The position numbers and the translations under genes are program-made. Positions 6,783 to 16,601 of a stretch of 32,795 nucleotides of DNA are shown piece after piece (position 1 is the first letter of the stretch; every line of letters begins with the position of its first letter). Source of the stretch: Methylococcales bacterium (lineage in GTDB: Bacteria > Pseudomonadota > Gammaproteobacteria > Methylococcales > Methylomonadaceae). The stretch is from assembly GCA_028712795.1 (NCBI GenBank), contig JAQTPT010000045.1:1-32795 (forward strand), read 5' to 3'. Under the pieces are notes generated by a model. The model was given only the letters and a program-made list of their open reading frames with translations. It was not told where the DNA came from and did not search any database.

Positions 6783-7460
6783 ATGCAATCATTCAATAAT
6801 CTATCAGTTTTCTGCATATTAATTTTTTTAAGCGTCGCCGTCCGTGCTGAGGTAGCGGGTGAAAAGCTGATGATAGGTTTCTTTTCTTCAGGATCGCTTG
6901 ATAACTGGGAAGCCAAGGAATTTAAAGGCCAGACAAACTATAAATTAGTCGATCTTGCCGGAACCAGGGTATTAAAAGCTGAAAGTGCTGGCAGCGCTTC
7001 AGGTTTATTCAATGAGCAGCGCATTGATTTGCATAAAACGCCAGTTATGAATTGGCGCTGGCATATTGAAAACCGGCTCGGTAACGACATCAATGAACAG
7101 GTTAAGTCCGGTGATGACTATGCTGCAAGGGTTTATGTGATTGCCAGTGGCGGTGCGGCTTTCTGGCAAACCAAGGCGATCAATTATGTCTGGTCAAGCA
7201 CCTCTCCGGTCGGTAAAGTTTGGCCTAATGCCTATGCATTTTCTGGTGTTAATGGCAGAATGATGATGATAGCGCTCAGGTCATCAACTGATCAAGCAGG
7301 TACCTGGTATTCAGAAAAGCGTAATATTCTTACTGACCTCAAACATCAGTATGGAGAGGAAATACGTTATATTGATGCTGTTGCCATTATGACTGATACC
7401 GACGACTCCCACGGCAAAGCAACCGCGTATTATGGCGACATTTACTTTAGTAAAAACTAA
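6783..7460 (+). CDS. Secreted DUF3047 protein
   Basis: A signal peptide (about residues 1-22, ending VAVRAE) leads a 225-residue protein that matches the DUF3047 family: FFSSGSLDNWEAKEFKG near the start, then WRWHIEN, GDDYAARVYVIA, INYVWSS and YIDAVAIMTDTDDS. The fold is probably a beta-sandwich in the periplasm; no function is established. AAGGA precedes the ATG. It ends 6 bp before arsS, whose start has no ribosome-binding site of its own, so the two are probably translated together. Whether it takes part in arsenic chemistry is unknown. The 290-bp gap upstream holds the tRNA promoter and a possible -10 (TATACT at 6754-6759). Confidence 0.85.
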   Translation: MQSFNNLSVFCILIFLSVAVRAEVAGEKLMIGFFSSGSLDNWEAKEFKGQTNYKLVDLAGTRVLKAESAGSASGLFNEQRIDLHKTPVMNWRWHIENRLGNDINEQVKSGDDYAARVYVIASGGAAFWQTKAINYVWSSTSPVGKVWPNAYAFSGVNGRMMMIALRSSTDQAGTWYSEKRNILTDLKHQYGEEIRYIDAVAIMTDTDDSHGKATAYYGDIYFSKN

Positions 7461-7466
7461 TTTTTT

Positions 7467-8432
7467 ATGCGCGAAACATTACCCCTTCTGGAACAAACCG
7501 ATTTTCCATCCATTAACAGAGGTGTTCTGGAAATACTGCAGGTTAATTTGGGCTATTTGTGCAACTTGAGCTGCACGCATTGTCATGTTAACGCAGGGCC
7601 GAAGCGGACTGAATTAATGGATAAGGCAATGGTGGATTTGGTTCTGGACTTCGTCAAAAGAGAAAATATTCATACCCTGGATTTGACCGGCGGCGCACCG
7701 GAAATGAATCCGCACTTTAAATATTTGGTGACGGGTGCGAGGGCAATGGATGTCACCGTTATTGACCGTTGCAATCTTGTTATTCTTGAAGAACCAGGTT
7801 ATGAAGAAATGGCGAAATTTCTTGCTGAAAATAAAGTTGCCATCACCGCTTCGTTGCCTTGTTATCTTGAGGATAACGTTGATAAGCAACGCGGCAAAGG
7901 AACTTTTAATGCCAGTTTATCGGTTCTAAAAAAATTAAACAGCCTGGGTTATGGGCAAACGGACAGTGAACTTGAACTAAATCTGGTTTTCAATCCGCAA
8001 GGCATCAACCTGCCGCCAGAACAAAAGGCATTGGAAAAAACCTATAAGGAATACCTGCATGAACACTATGGCATCGTTTTTAATAAACTATTTGCCTTAA
8101 CCAACCTTCCTATCCAGCGTTTTGGCAATATGCTGATTAACAAGGGTTTGTTTAATGACTATTTGCAGTTATTAAAAGACAATTATCGGCAAGAAAATCT
8201 GCCCGGGCTGATGTGCCGCAATACCTTGAGTATAGATTGGCAGGGGTTTGTCTACGACTGCGATTTTAACCAAATGCTTCAACTGTCCGTAGGCGCGAAT
8301 TCCACAAGTAAAACGCATCTGCGTGAGTTAGTTAGCGCTTCATCATTAACGGGCTCGACTATAGCTGTAGGTCAGCATTGTTATGGCTGCACTGCAGGGC
8401 AAGGCAGTAGTTGCGGGGGAGCGTTGGCTTGA
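7467..8432 (+). CDS. arsS: Arsenosugar biosynthesis radical SAM protein ArsS
   Basis: ArsS is a radical SAM enzyme thought to join a 5'-deoxyadenosyl group to methylated arsenic, the first step to arsenosugars. The [4Fe-4S] motif CX3CX2C is at C32, C36 and C39 (CNLSCTHCHVNAGP). DLTGGAPEMNP follows as the usual GGEP-like SAM loop. The C-terminal DUF3641 domain carries MCRNTLSIDWQGFVYDCDFNQ and the final Cys cluster C305, C308 and C316 (CYGCTAGQGSSCGG). Some relatives carry selenocysteine near this end, but here the codons are normal Cys. The length of 321 residues is typical. The partner arsM lies 42 bp downstream. Confidence 0.93.
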   Translation: MRETLPLLEQTDFPSINRGVLEILQVNLGYLCNLSCTHCHVNAGPKRTELMDKAMVDLVLDFVKRENIHTLDLTGGAPEMNPHFKYLVTGARAMDVTVIDRCNLVILEEPGYEEMAKFLAENKVAITASLPCYLEDNVDKQRGKGTFNASLSVLKKLNSLGYGQTDSELELNLVFNPQGINLPPEQKALEKTYKEYLHEHYGIVFNKLFALTNLPIQRFGNMLINKGLFNDYLQLLKDNYRQENLPGLMCRNTLSIDWQGFVYDCDFNQMLQLSVGANSTSKTHLRELVSASSLTGSTIAVGQHCYGCTAGQGSSCGGALA

Positions 8433-8474
8433 AAAAGCCCACGTCCACATAATATCTAATAAGGAAGAAACAAA

Positions 8475-9596
8475 ATGACCATAGAAACAGGTGTTTTAGA
8501 GCGCTATTCAGCAGGCGCGGAATCCATACAGGCCGATTTATGCTGTCCGGTAGACTATGACCAGGAATTACTGGCAATATTACCCCAGGAGATCATCGAC
8601 AAGGATTATGGCTGTGGTGATCCGTCGCGCTATGTCAAAAGGGGGGATGTGGTGCTGGATTTAGGCTCCGGTTCCGGCAAAATCTGCTACATGGCGGCGC
8701 AATTGGTGGGCGATAAAGGCAAAGTTATCGGCGTCGATATGAATGATGACATGCTTGCGTTGGCTCGAAAATATCAAGATGAAATGGCTGAAAAACTGGG
8801 TTCAAACCGGGTTGAGTTTGTTAAAGGGCAAATTCAGGATTTAGCCCTTGATCTGGCTGCCATGAATAAACACCTTTCACAATATCCCGTGCATAAAGCA
8901 GAGGACATTATTACGTTACGGGCATGGCAGGAAAAACAGCGCCAAGAATCGCCCTTAATCGCGGATAACTCGGTGGATTTGGTGGTATCCAATTGCGTGC
9001 TTAATCTGGTTCATGATAGCGATAAGGAACAACTGATACGGGAAATATTTCGCGTAGTTAAACCAGGGGGGCGCGTGGCTATTTCGGATATTGTCAGTGA
9101 TGAATGTGTGCCTCAGCATTTAAAACAGAATCAACAGCTATGGAGCGGTTGCATTTCCGGCGCGCTACAGGAACATGAGTTACTGGAAGCGTTTATCAAA
9201 GCCGGGTTTATTGCCGTGAGTTACGATAAATGGGAAAACCAGCCCTGGCAGGTCGTTGAAGGGCTGGAATTCCGGTCAGTAACCATTACGGCGGTAAAAC
9301 CCCAAAATCAACCCTGTATCGACAAAGGCCATGCGGTCATTTATCGCGGCCCTTATTCCGAAGTGTATGACGATGAAGGTCATGTTTATTTGAGAGGGCA
9401 GCGGATGGCTGTTTGTGAGCGCAATTACAAATTACTCACCTGCGAGACCTATAATAATGACTTTATCGGCATAGCGCCTGCCGGCGAGAGAGAAGGCAAG
9501 CCGTGGAATTGTGCGACAGGTACGCTCCGTGCTATCGCCGAAACCAAAGGCGGACAGCATCAGGACAAATCCAATACCGGCGGTGGCTGCTGTTAA
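8475..9596 (+). CDS. arsM: Arsenite S-adenosylmethionine methyltransferase ArsM, long form
   Basis: ArsM methylates As(III) with SAM in the cytoplasm. The SAM-binding loop VLDLGSGSGK is at about 60-69, and the family Cys residues are present: C47 (YGCGDPSRYV), C174 (VSNCVLNLV) and C226 (WSGCISGAL), which match the As(III)-binding set of characterised ArsM proteins. A C-terminal extension of about 90 residues (YRGPYSEVYDDEGHVYLRG, then CERNYKLLTCETYNNDF) ends in GGGCC, a probable extra thiol site for arsenic. AAGGAAG precedes the ATG. The arsS-arsM pair points to arsenosugar production and not simple volatilisation. Transcription ends at the large hairpin that follows. Confidence 0.92.
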   Translation: MTIETGVLERYSAGAESIQADLCCPVDYDQELLAILPQEIIDKDYGCGDPSRYVKRGDVVLDLGSGSGKICYMAAQLVGDKGKVIGVDMNDDMLALARKYQDEMAEKLGSNRVEFVKGQIQDLALDLAAMNKHLSQYPVHKAEDIITLRAWQEKQRQESPLIADNSVDLVVSNCVLNLVHDSDKEQLIREIFRVVKPGGRVAISDIVSDECVPQHLKQNQQLWSGCISGALQEHELLEAFIKAGFIAVSYDKWENQPWQVVEGLEFRSVTITAVKPQNQPCIDKGHAVIYRGPYSEVYDDEGHVYLRGQRMAVCERNYKLLTCETYNNDFIGIAPAGEREGKPWNCATGTLRAIAETKGGQHQDKSNTGGGCC

Positions 9597-9622
9597 GGGA
9601 AGGTAGCCCGCAAAAAATATCC

Positions 9623-9718
9623 CCTGTAACAACAGCCACAGATTCACAGATTATAAATAAGTTTAATCTGTGAATCTGTGGCTGTTTATTTGTTACGAGA
9701 TACCTGTAACTACAGCCA
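9623..9718. repeat. Long perfect inverted repeat between convergent genes, with a repeated CCTGTAAC motif
   Basis: A 22-bp arm (9632-9653, starting ACAGCCACAGATTC) pairs perfectly with 9664-9685 across a 10-bp loop. GTAACAA (9625-9631) and TTGTTAC (9690-9696) extend the stem past a small internal loop. The outer motif CCTGTAAC(A/T)ACAGCCA appears at 9623-9638 and again at 9703-9718. Position between arsM and ettA suggests a bidirectional terminator or a dispersed palindromic repeat. Confidence 0.7.
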
Positions 9719-9729
9719 TCAAGGTTTGC

Positions 9730-11394
<1,665 letters not shown>

Positions 11395-11497
11395 GGTGTT
11401 GTGTTAATCCGTTTAAGGTTGATAGAGAATAACGCGATGCCGGTTATTATTCCATGTTATTTAGCAATTACTAAGAGTTGATAAGGGACGGGGCACC

Positions 11498-11542
11498 AAT
11501 CCACCCCCACGACTCCAGTAAAGACTGGACGGATTAGCGTGG
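11498..11542. other. Nested inverted repeats in the ettA upstream gap
   Basis: The 395-bp gap between ettA and the SulP genes (11395-11789) holds little coding signal. CCAGT (11515-11519) pairs with ACTGG (11524-11528). Outside it, AATCC (11498-11502) can pair with GGATT (11531-11535), and CCACG (11507-11511) with CGTGG (11538-11542); the two outer pairings cross, as in a pseudoknot. No known riboswitch is recognised. Confidence 0.3.
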
Positions 11543-11604
11543 TAATCGACGGTATAAGCAGTAACAGCAGACTTATACTCCACGCGGACAAGTTTCCGGT
11601 TATT

Positions 11605-11697
11605 TTAAAAAAAAGGGAATTTCATGGTCATCAAGCGTTGCATCTCATTTTTGAAACAGGTGCCAAGATCACTTAGGCAGTTATCGGAATAAACCAT
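11605..11697 (-). CDS. Small 30-residue ORF with strong ribosome-binding site
   Basis: On the minus strand an ATG at 11697 follows GGAGAAATC, one of the best Shine-Dalgarno sequences in the window, and the frame runs 30 codons to TAA at 11605-11607. The product is MVYSDNCLSDLGTCFKNEMQ followed by ten mainly hydrophobic residues. It lies 93 bp downstream of the SulP-carbonic anhydrase gene on the same strand. It may be a real small protein, or the start of a gene that has been truncated. No family is recognised. Confidence 0.35.
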   Translation of the reverse strand: MVYSDNCLSDLGTCFKNEMQRLMTMKFPFF

Positions 11698-11789
11698 GAT
11701 TTCTCCTTTCAAGGCTATATTCCGAATACTCAAAAAACAATTTACTGATAATAAAATGCGTGGCGCGAGTTTCTGGAAACGACTTGCTG

Positions 11790-14045
11790 TTAAATGTCAG
11801 AGTAGAAATTAACTTTTCCGGTTTCAATGTTGTACATCCCGCCGACGATGCCGATTTCACCGTTCCTTTCCATTTCCTTCAACAAAGGGCTTTCGTTTCT
11901 GATTTTCTCAACGGTTAATTGCACATTTTTATCCGCCACTTTTTGCACGAGACTGTCATTATTAGCGGCGCTTGCTACAGACTCTTCCTTACATACCGCA
12001 TCAACAGCCGGTTTTATTTTAACTAAAAGCCCGCTTAAATGATCCAACTCTACCTGTGCACAAGCGCCTAAAATAGCGCCACAATGTGAGTGTCCCAATA
12101 CCACAATCAACTTTGACCCCGCCAGCTTACAGGCATATTCCATGCTGCCCAGAATGTCATCATTAATGATGTTGCCCGCCACTCGTACGCTGAATGCATC
12201 GCCCAATCCCTGGTCGAAAATTAATTCAACGGACGTGCGTGAATCCATGCAACTCAAAATAATCGCAATAGGGAATTGGCCTTTCCGGGTGTCGTTAATC
12301 TGCTCCAGTAAATTCCGGTTTGATTTTAGATTGTTAACAAAACGTTCGTTTCCCTCTTTTAATAACGCCAACACTTTGCCAGGCGTTAATGTTTTCTGGG
12401 TATCGTAGGTGGGTGAGCGTGCGTTCTCAACAGGTTTCAATACACCATATCCGCGCAGGTTTTCAAGAGTCAGCTTAATGTTTTTTTGATAGGCTTCGAC
12501 TTTAAAGTTTTCAATAATTTCGAAGACATCGTAATCAATGTATTTTGAACGGGTTGCATCGATTATGACTTCTGAATAGTCGGGCAATTGTTCAAGGGTT
12601 TGTTGAATATTGGCCTTATTCAGGAAAGAGACATGCTCTGATAATCGGAGTATGGTTTTGTTCCCAATGTGCGACTCATTAAAATAAAAAGCACTTTTAT
12701 AGTTTTCCAGCAATATCGAAAATAAGGCTGTAGTCAGGCCAATAGCAAGACCGATCAACAAATCAGTAAATACCATGCCTAAAATAGTGACGCAAAAGGG
12801 AATGAAATGATACATGCCCGCTTTGTACATGCTTTTAAAAATTTCCGGCCTCGCCAATTTATAACCAACGACCAGCAACACGCTCGCCAGGCTGGCTAAA
12901 GGGATTTTGTTGAGCAGTGCAGGAATAAAAATGACCGCGACGATTAATAGCAGCCCACAGATGATGCCTGAGGCTTTGGTTTTTGCGCCGGATTGAATAT
13001 TGATGGAACTGCGCACGATAACTTGGGCCAGTGGCAGTCCACCCAGTAAGCCACTACAGGCATTGCCGATGCCTTGGGCAATTAGCTCCCGATTAGTTGA
13101 GGTCACCCTTTTATAGGGATCCATTTTATCAACCGCCTCCACAGAAAGCAGTGTCGTCAAACTAGCCACAACAGCCAGGGTCAACGCAGTCAGGTATATA
13201 GCCGGATTACCGGACTGGGAAAAATCCGGGTAATGTAGCTGACTCAATAGATCACCGGTACTTTGCAGCACGGGTAACGTGACCAGATGATTACCACTCA
13301 GCGCCAGTTCAGGATAAAAATGTTGCAGGCCTTGATTGACCAAAACACCGGCTAAAATCGCGATTAAAACGCCCTGTAACAATTGAAAAAACCGCTGCTT
13401 TTTTATAAACGGCTGCTCCCACAAAACGAGAATCGCCAGCGATATGAGCGCAATCACTATTGCCGTAGGTGAAGTAAATTGCAGCATATTCGCCAGTTCT
13501 GAAAAAGACGAATAGCTATCAGGCTGAAAAAAAGAGGTATCGCCTTCGTAATCCCGGTCATAGCCCATGGCATGAGGAATCTGCTTGAGAAATAAAATGA
13601 TGCCTATGCCCGATAACATACCGTTAATGACAGAGGACGGGAAATAATAGGCAATAACGCCCGCTTTAGTCAGACCCATGATGATTTGAATAACACCAGC
13701 CAGGACTAGAGCGAGCAAAAAAGCATTGAATCCAAGTTTTTCAATGGCCGACAGTACAATGACGGCGAGAGCGGCGGATGCTCCGCTGATGCCCAAAGCG
13801 GAACCGCTTAAGGGCGCCACTATTATTCCGCTGATGATCCCTGCTATCAATCCCGAGAACAGGGGCGCACCGGATGCCAATGCTATCCCTAATGATAACG
13901 GTATGGCGATCAAGAAAACCGCAATGCCTGCCGGAAGATCGTATTTCAGATTGGCAAACAGGCCGTCGTTAGTAATTTTAGAGCGGGCATTCATCTGGCT
14001 TTCTAGTGCTTGTGTTTTCATAAAATCAACTTTACGGATATTCAT
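11790..14045 (-). CDS. SulP family anion transporter fused to STAS and beta-carbonic anhydrase
   Basis: The first 400 or so residues are a multi-spanning SulP (SLC26-type) transporter with the family opening LPAGIAVFLIAIPLSLGIA and ASGAPLFSGL. A short STAS domain follows (about 455-530: VSFLNKANIQQTLEQL, then VIIDATRSKYIDYD). The last 200 residues are a beta-class carbonic anhydrase with Zn ligands in SCMDSRTS (Cys, with the Asp-Arg dyad) and GHSHCGAI (His, Cys). Fused CA would interconvert CO2 and bicarbonate at the inner membrane, so bicarbonate is the likely substrate. The start is uncertain: ATG at 14045 has no clear ribosome-binding site, and Met9 (14021) is an alternative. It lies 40 bp behind the next SulP gene, probably in the same operon. 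Confidence 0.92.
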   Translation of the reverse strand: MNIRKVDFMKTQALESQMNARSKITNDGLFANLKYDLPAGIAVFLIAIPLSLGIALASGAPLFSGLIAGIISGIIVAPLSGSALGISGASAALAVIVLSAIEKLGFNAFLLALVLAGVIQIIMGLTKAGVIAYYFPSSVINGMLSGIGIILFLKQIPHAMGYDRDYEGDTSFFQPDSYSSFSELANMLQFTSPTAIVIALISLAILVLWEQPFIKKQRFFQLLQGVLIAILAGVLVNQGLQHFYPELALSGNHLVTLPVLQSTGDLLSQLHYPDFSQSGNPAIYLTALTLAVVASLTTLLSVEAVDKMDPYKRVTSTNRELIAQGIGNACSGLLGGLPLAQVIVRSSINIQSGAKTKASGIICGLLLIVAVIFIPALLNKIPLASLASVLLVVGYKLARPEIFKSMYKAGMYHFIPFCVTILGMVFTDLLIGLAIGLTTALFSILLENYKSAFYFNESHIGNKTILRLSEHVSFLNKANIQQTLEQLPDYSEVIIDATRSKYIDYDVFEIIENFKVEAYQKNIKLTLENLRGYGVLKPVENARSPTYDTQKTLTPGKVLALLKEGNERFVNNLKSNRNLLEQINDTRKGQFPIAIILSCMDSRTSVELIFDQGLGDAFSVRVAGNIINDDILGSMEYACKLAGSKLIVVLGHSHCGAILGACAQVELDHLSGLLVKIKPAVDAVCKEESVASAANNDSLVQKVADKNVQLTVEKIRNESPLLKEMERNGEIGIVGGMYNIETGKVNFYSDI

Positions 14046-14085
14046 GTTTCATAGGCTATCGTTCAAAACCAATGTTACCCCAAGT

Positions 14086-15690
14086 TCAGTTTATTTCCGC
14101 CCTGTCATTTAATATCACCATTGCATTGTGCTTTTTTATCTGTTCTTTGCCGTGTAACTCAATGAGTTCCACCGTAATATCGTCGTCCGGGGCAGTAGCA
14201 AGAAAATCCTCAATCGTCTCTAAAATATCGTGATCAATAAACTTGGCTTTGCTTGCGTCGATAGTTACAGTGCTTTGTTCCGGAATGCTCAAAATAAATT
14301 TTCTTAATAGCGCCTTGTTCAGGAAAGAAACATCTTTGTTCAACGATAGCAAATAGTATGACCCATCTTGAGTAAGCGTAATCGCGGCATGATAATTGGC
14401 TTTTATGACAAAAAACAGACCAATAACCATACCTATAGCCATACCCTTTAATAAATCGGTTACCAGAATAGCGATCACGGTAATGACAAAAGGAAGAAAT
14501 TGACTCATGCCTTTGTGGTAAAACTTCATGAATAAACGCGGATTGGCCAATTTATAACCGGTATGCAATAAAATGGCCGCTAAACAAGCGAGTGGGATAG
14601 TGTTCAAATATTGCGCGAAAAACATAACGCTGAAAAGCAAAAACACACCATGAGTAAAGCAGGCTATACGAGATTGACCACCGGCATTGATGTTTGCAGC
14701 GCTGCGTACAATTACGGCGGTCATTGGCAGGCCGCCAAGCAAGCCACTGATAATATTACCGACGCCTTGCGCCTTCAGTTCGCGGTTAGTAGGTGCCAGG
14801 CGCCTTAAAGGATCCAGTTTATCCGTCGCTTCAAGACTTAATAGAGTTTCGAGGCTGGCGATAATCGCGATCGTTACTGCCACCGTATAAAGATGCGGAT
14901 TAGTAAGATGATTGAGATAGCTAGAATTTGGCAGCACAAAGTTGTTAAAAAAATCAGAGGCTTTTTCCGGAACAGGCAGGTTGACCAAGTGTTGGTTACT
15001 GACCGCCCAGCCAGGAGCAAATTGCCTGGCAACCACGTTGTAGCTAACACCCCAGACGACTGCCACTAAGGGGCCGGGGATCAGTTTTAGCCATTTTTGC
15101 TGTTTAAACCATGCCGTGCTCCATAAGGCTAACAGGAGTATTGCCACGACACTAATAACAACCGAGCCTGGCGATATACCCCCAAACGCGTCAAATACCT
15201 CAAGAAAGCTGGATTCGGCAGTTTCCTTCATATAGCTCTCATCGCCTTCATAACTGATATGGTATCCCGTGGCATGAGGAATCTGTTTGATAATCAAAAT
15301 TAAACCAATAGCCGCCAGCATACCTTCAATGACTGCGGAAGGAAAAAAAGAGCCGATAATCCCTGCCCTTAGAAATCCTAACACCAGTTGCATGATGCCC
15401 GCTAGAACACAGGCAACCAGTAACCCCTGAAAGCTGCCGAGTGTGTCAATGGCATTGAAAACAATGACAGTTAGACCGGCAGCAGGACCTGAAATAGCAA
15501 GTTGGGAGCCACTGAGCCAGGAAACGATGAGACCTCCGACCAGACCGCCTATTAAACCGGAAAACAAGGGTGCCCCTGATGCAAGTGCTATCCCTAAGCA
15601 CAAAGGCAAAGCCACTAAAAACACCACGATGCCTGCCGGAATATCATCCTTCAGATGACGAAAATAATATTGAGTGTATTTATGTACCAT
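14086..15690 (-). CDS. SulP family inorganic anion transporter with C-terminal STAS domain
   Basis: This 534-residue inner-membrane transporter is a paralogue of the downstream fused protein. The N-terminal stretches are nearly superimposable (LCLGIALASGAPLFSGLIGG here, LSLGIALASGAPLFSGLIAG there), and both share KQIPHA(T/M)GY and LGGLP(M/L). The STAS domain begins near residue 440 (VSFLNKALLRKFILSIP, then VTIDASKAKFIDHDILE). It lacks the carbonic anhydrase domain. It is the first gene of a two-gene operon whose promoter must lie in the 236-bp region shared with the divergent response regulator. The substrate is probably bicarbonate or sulfate; sequence alone does not settle which. Confidence 0.92.
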   Translation of the reverse strand: MVHKYTQYYFRHLKDDIPAGIVVFLVALPLCLGIALASGAPLFSGLIGGLVGGLIVSWLSGSQLAISGPAAGLTVIVFNAIDTLGSFQGLLVACVLAGIMQLVLGFLRAGIIGSFFPSAVIEGMLAAIGLILIIKQIPHATGYHISYEGDESYMKETAESSFLEVFDAFGGISPGSVVISVVAILLLALWSTAWFKQQKWLKLIPGPLVAVVWGVSYNVVARQFAPGWAVSNQHLVNLPVPEKASDFFNNFVLPNSSYLNHLTNPHLYTVAVTIAIIASLETLLSLEATDKLDPLRRLAPTNRELKAQGVGNIISGLLGGLPMTAVIVRSAANINAGGQSRIACFTHGVFLLFSVMFFAQYLNTIPLACLAAILLHTGYKLANPRLFMKFYHKGMSQFLPFVITVIAILVTDLLKGMAIGMVIGLFFVIKANYHAAITLTQDGSYYLLSLNKDVSFLNKALLRKFILSIPEQSTVTIDASKAKFIDHDILETIEDFLATAPDDDITVELIELHGKEQIKKHNAMVILNDRAEIN

Positions 15691-15890
15691 GTCTAGAAGT
15701 CCATTAAAGTAATTTCATGCAATTATGTACAATATCGAATCGAAATTAAATGCTAATTATCGTTCTCTTTCTTGACCAAGGAAAGCCTCTTTATAAATCC
15801 TAGCCTTTTACTTTGAGCCCCTGCCTTTTAACGGTATGATTCTTTAATCCGCTATCGGATTATTAGTCAGGCTTCATCTTAACTCTTCTT

Positions 15891-15910
15891 CCTTTCACGA
15901 ACCTTTCACG
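15891..15910 (+). promoter_or_regulatory. Direct repeat with 11-bp spacing, candidate response-regulator site
   Basis: CCTTTCACG is present at 15891-15899 and 15902-15910, exactly 11 bp apart, 16 bp ahead of the response regulator's ATG. OmpR/PhoB-type regulators bind head-to-tail half-sites with this period, so autoregulation is plausible. The remainder of the 236-bp intergenic region (15691-15926) is A+T rich and must hold both divergent promoters; no strong -35/-10 pair stands out. Confidence 0.4.
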
Positions 15911-15926
15911 GCAACCACTCCAGTTT

Positions 15927-16601
15927 ATGAACATTTTATTAATAGAAGACGATGCTGTTTTGGCTGATGGTTTAATCCATACCTTGGTTAATACCGGTTA
16001 TGCCGTTACCAGTGCAACCACGGGTGCTTATGCTGAACAGTTATTGCACGCACAAGTTTTTGATTTGATCGTACTTGACTTAGGCTTACCGGATATCGAC
16101 GGACTGGAATTATTACGCCGATTCAGACGAATGAAATTGCCTTTGCCTATCATTATCTTAACAGCACGCGATGGCGTAAATGACCGGATCATCGGTATCG
16201 AGCAAGGCGCTGATGACTATATGACCAAACCTTTCGAACTTCGGGAATTAGAAGTTCGTATTAATGCTTTGATCCGGCGTTGTTACGGGGGATTTAGTAA
16301 CGATATTGTTGTTGGACGGTTGGTTCTTGACACCCATAACCATCAGGTTTTTGGAGAAGGCCAGCCTGTTTTGCTATCCGCACGCGAATATGGCGTGTTG
16401 GAAATTTTATTACTGCAAGCCGGAAAAGTCGTTACTAAGGATCGCATAGCTCAACGATTATCGGTTGACGGTGATGCTCTGACCGACAATGCAATCGAAA
16501 TTTATGTTCACCGCCTGCGTAAGCAAATAGAGCCTTATGATGCTGTTATTCGGACGGTGCGCGGACTCGGCTATTTATTAGAGAAATCAGCTGATGAGTA
16601 A
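15927..16601 (+). CDS. OmpR/PhoB-family response regulator
   Basis: The receiver domain (1-115) has the acidic pocket E7-D9, phosphoacceptor D51 (LIVLDLGLPD), the T in IILTARD and the K in DDYMTKPFE. The winged-helix DNA-binding domain (about 125-220) ends RLRKQIEPYDAVIRTVRGLGYLL (shown as a family hallmark: RTVRGLGY). The 224-residue length and style are those of QseB/TctD-like regulators. The stop overlaps the kinase start by 8 bases, so the pair is translationally coupled. Its divergent position makes the SulP operon a likely target. Confidence 0.93.
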   Translation: MNILLIEDDAVLADGLIHTLVNTGYAVTSATTGAYAEQLLHAQVFDLIVLDLGLPDIDGLELLRRFRRMKLPLPIIILTARDGVNDRIIGIEQGADDYMTKPFELRELEVRINALIRRCYGGFSNDIVVGRLVLDTHNHQVFGEGQPVLLSAREYGVLEILLLQAGKVVTKDRIAQRLSVDGDALTDNAIEIYVHRLRKQIEPYDAVIRTVRGLGYLLEKSADE

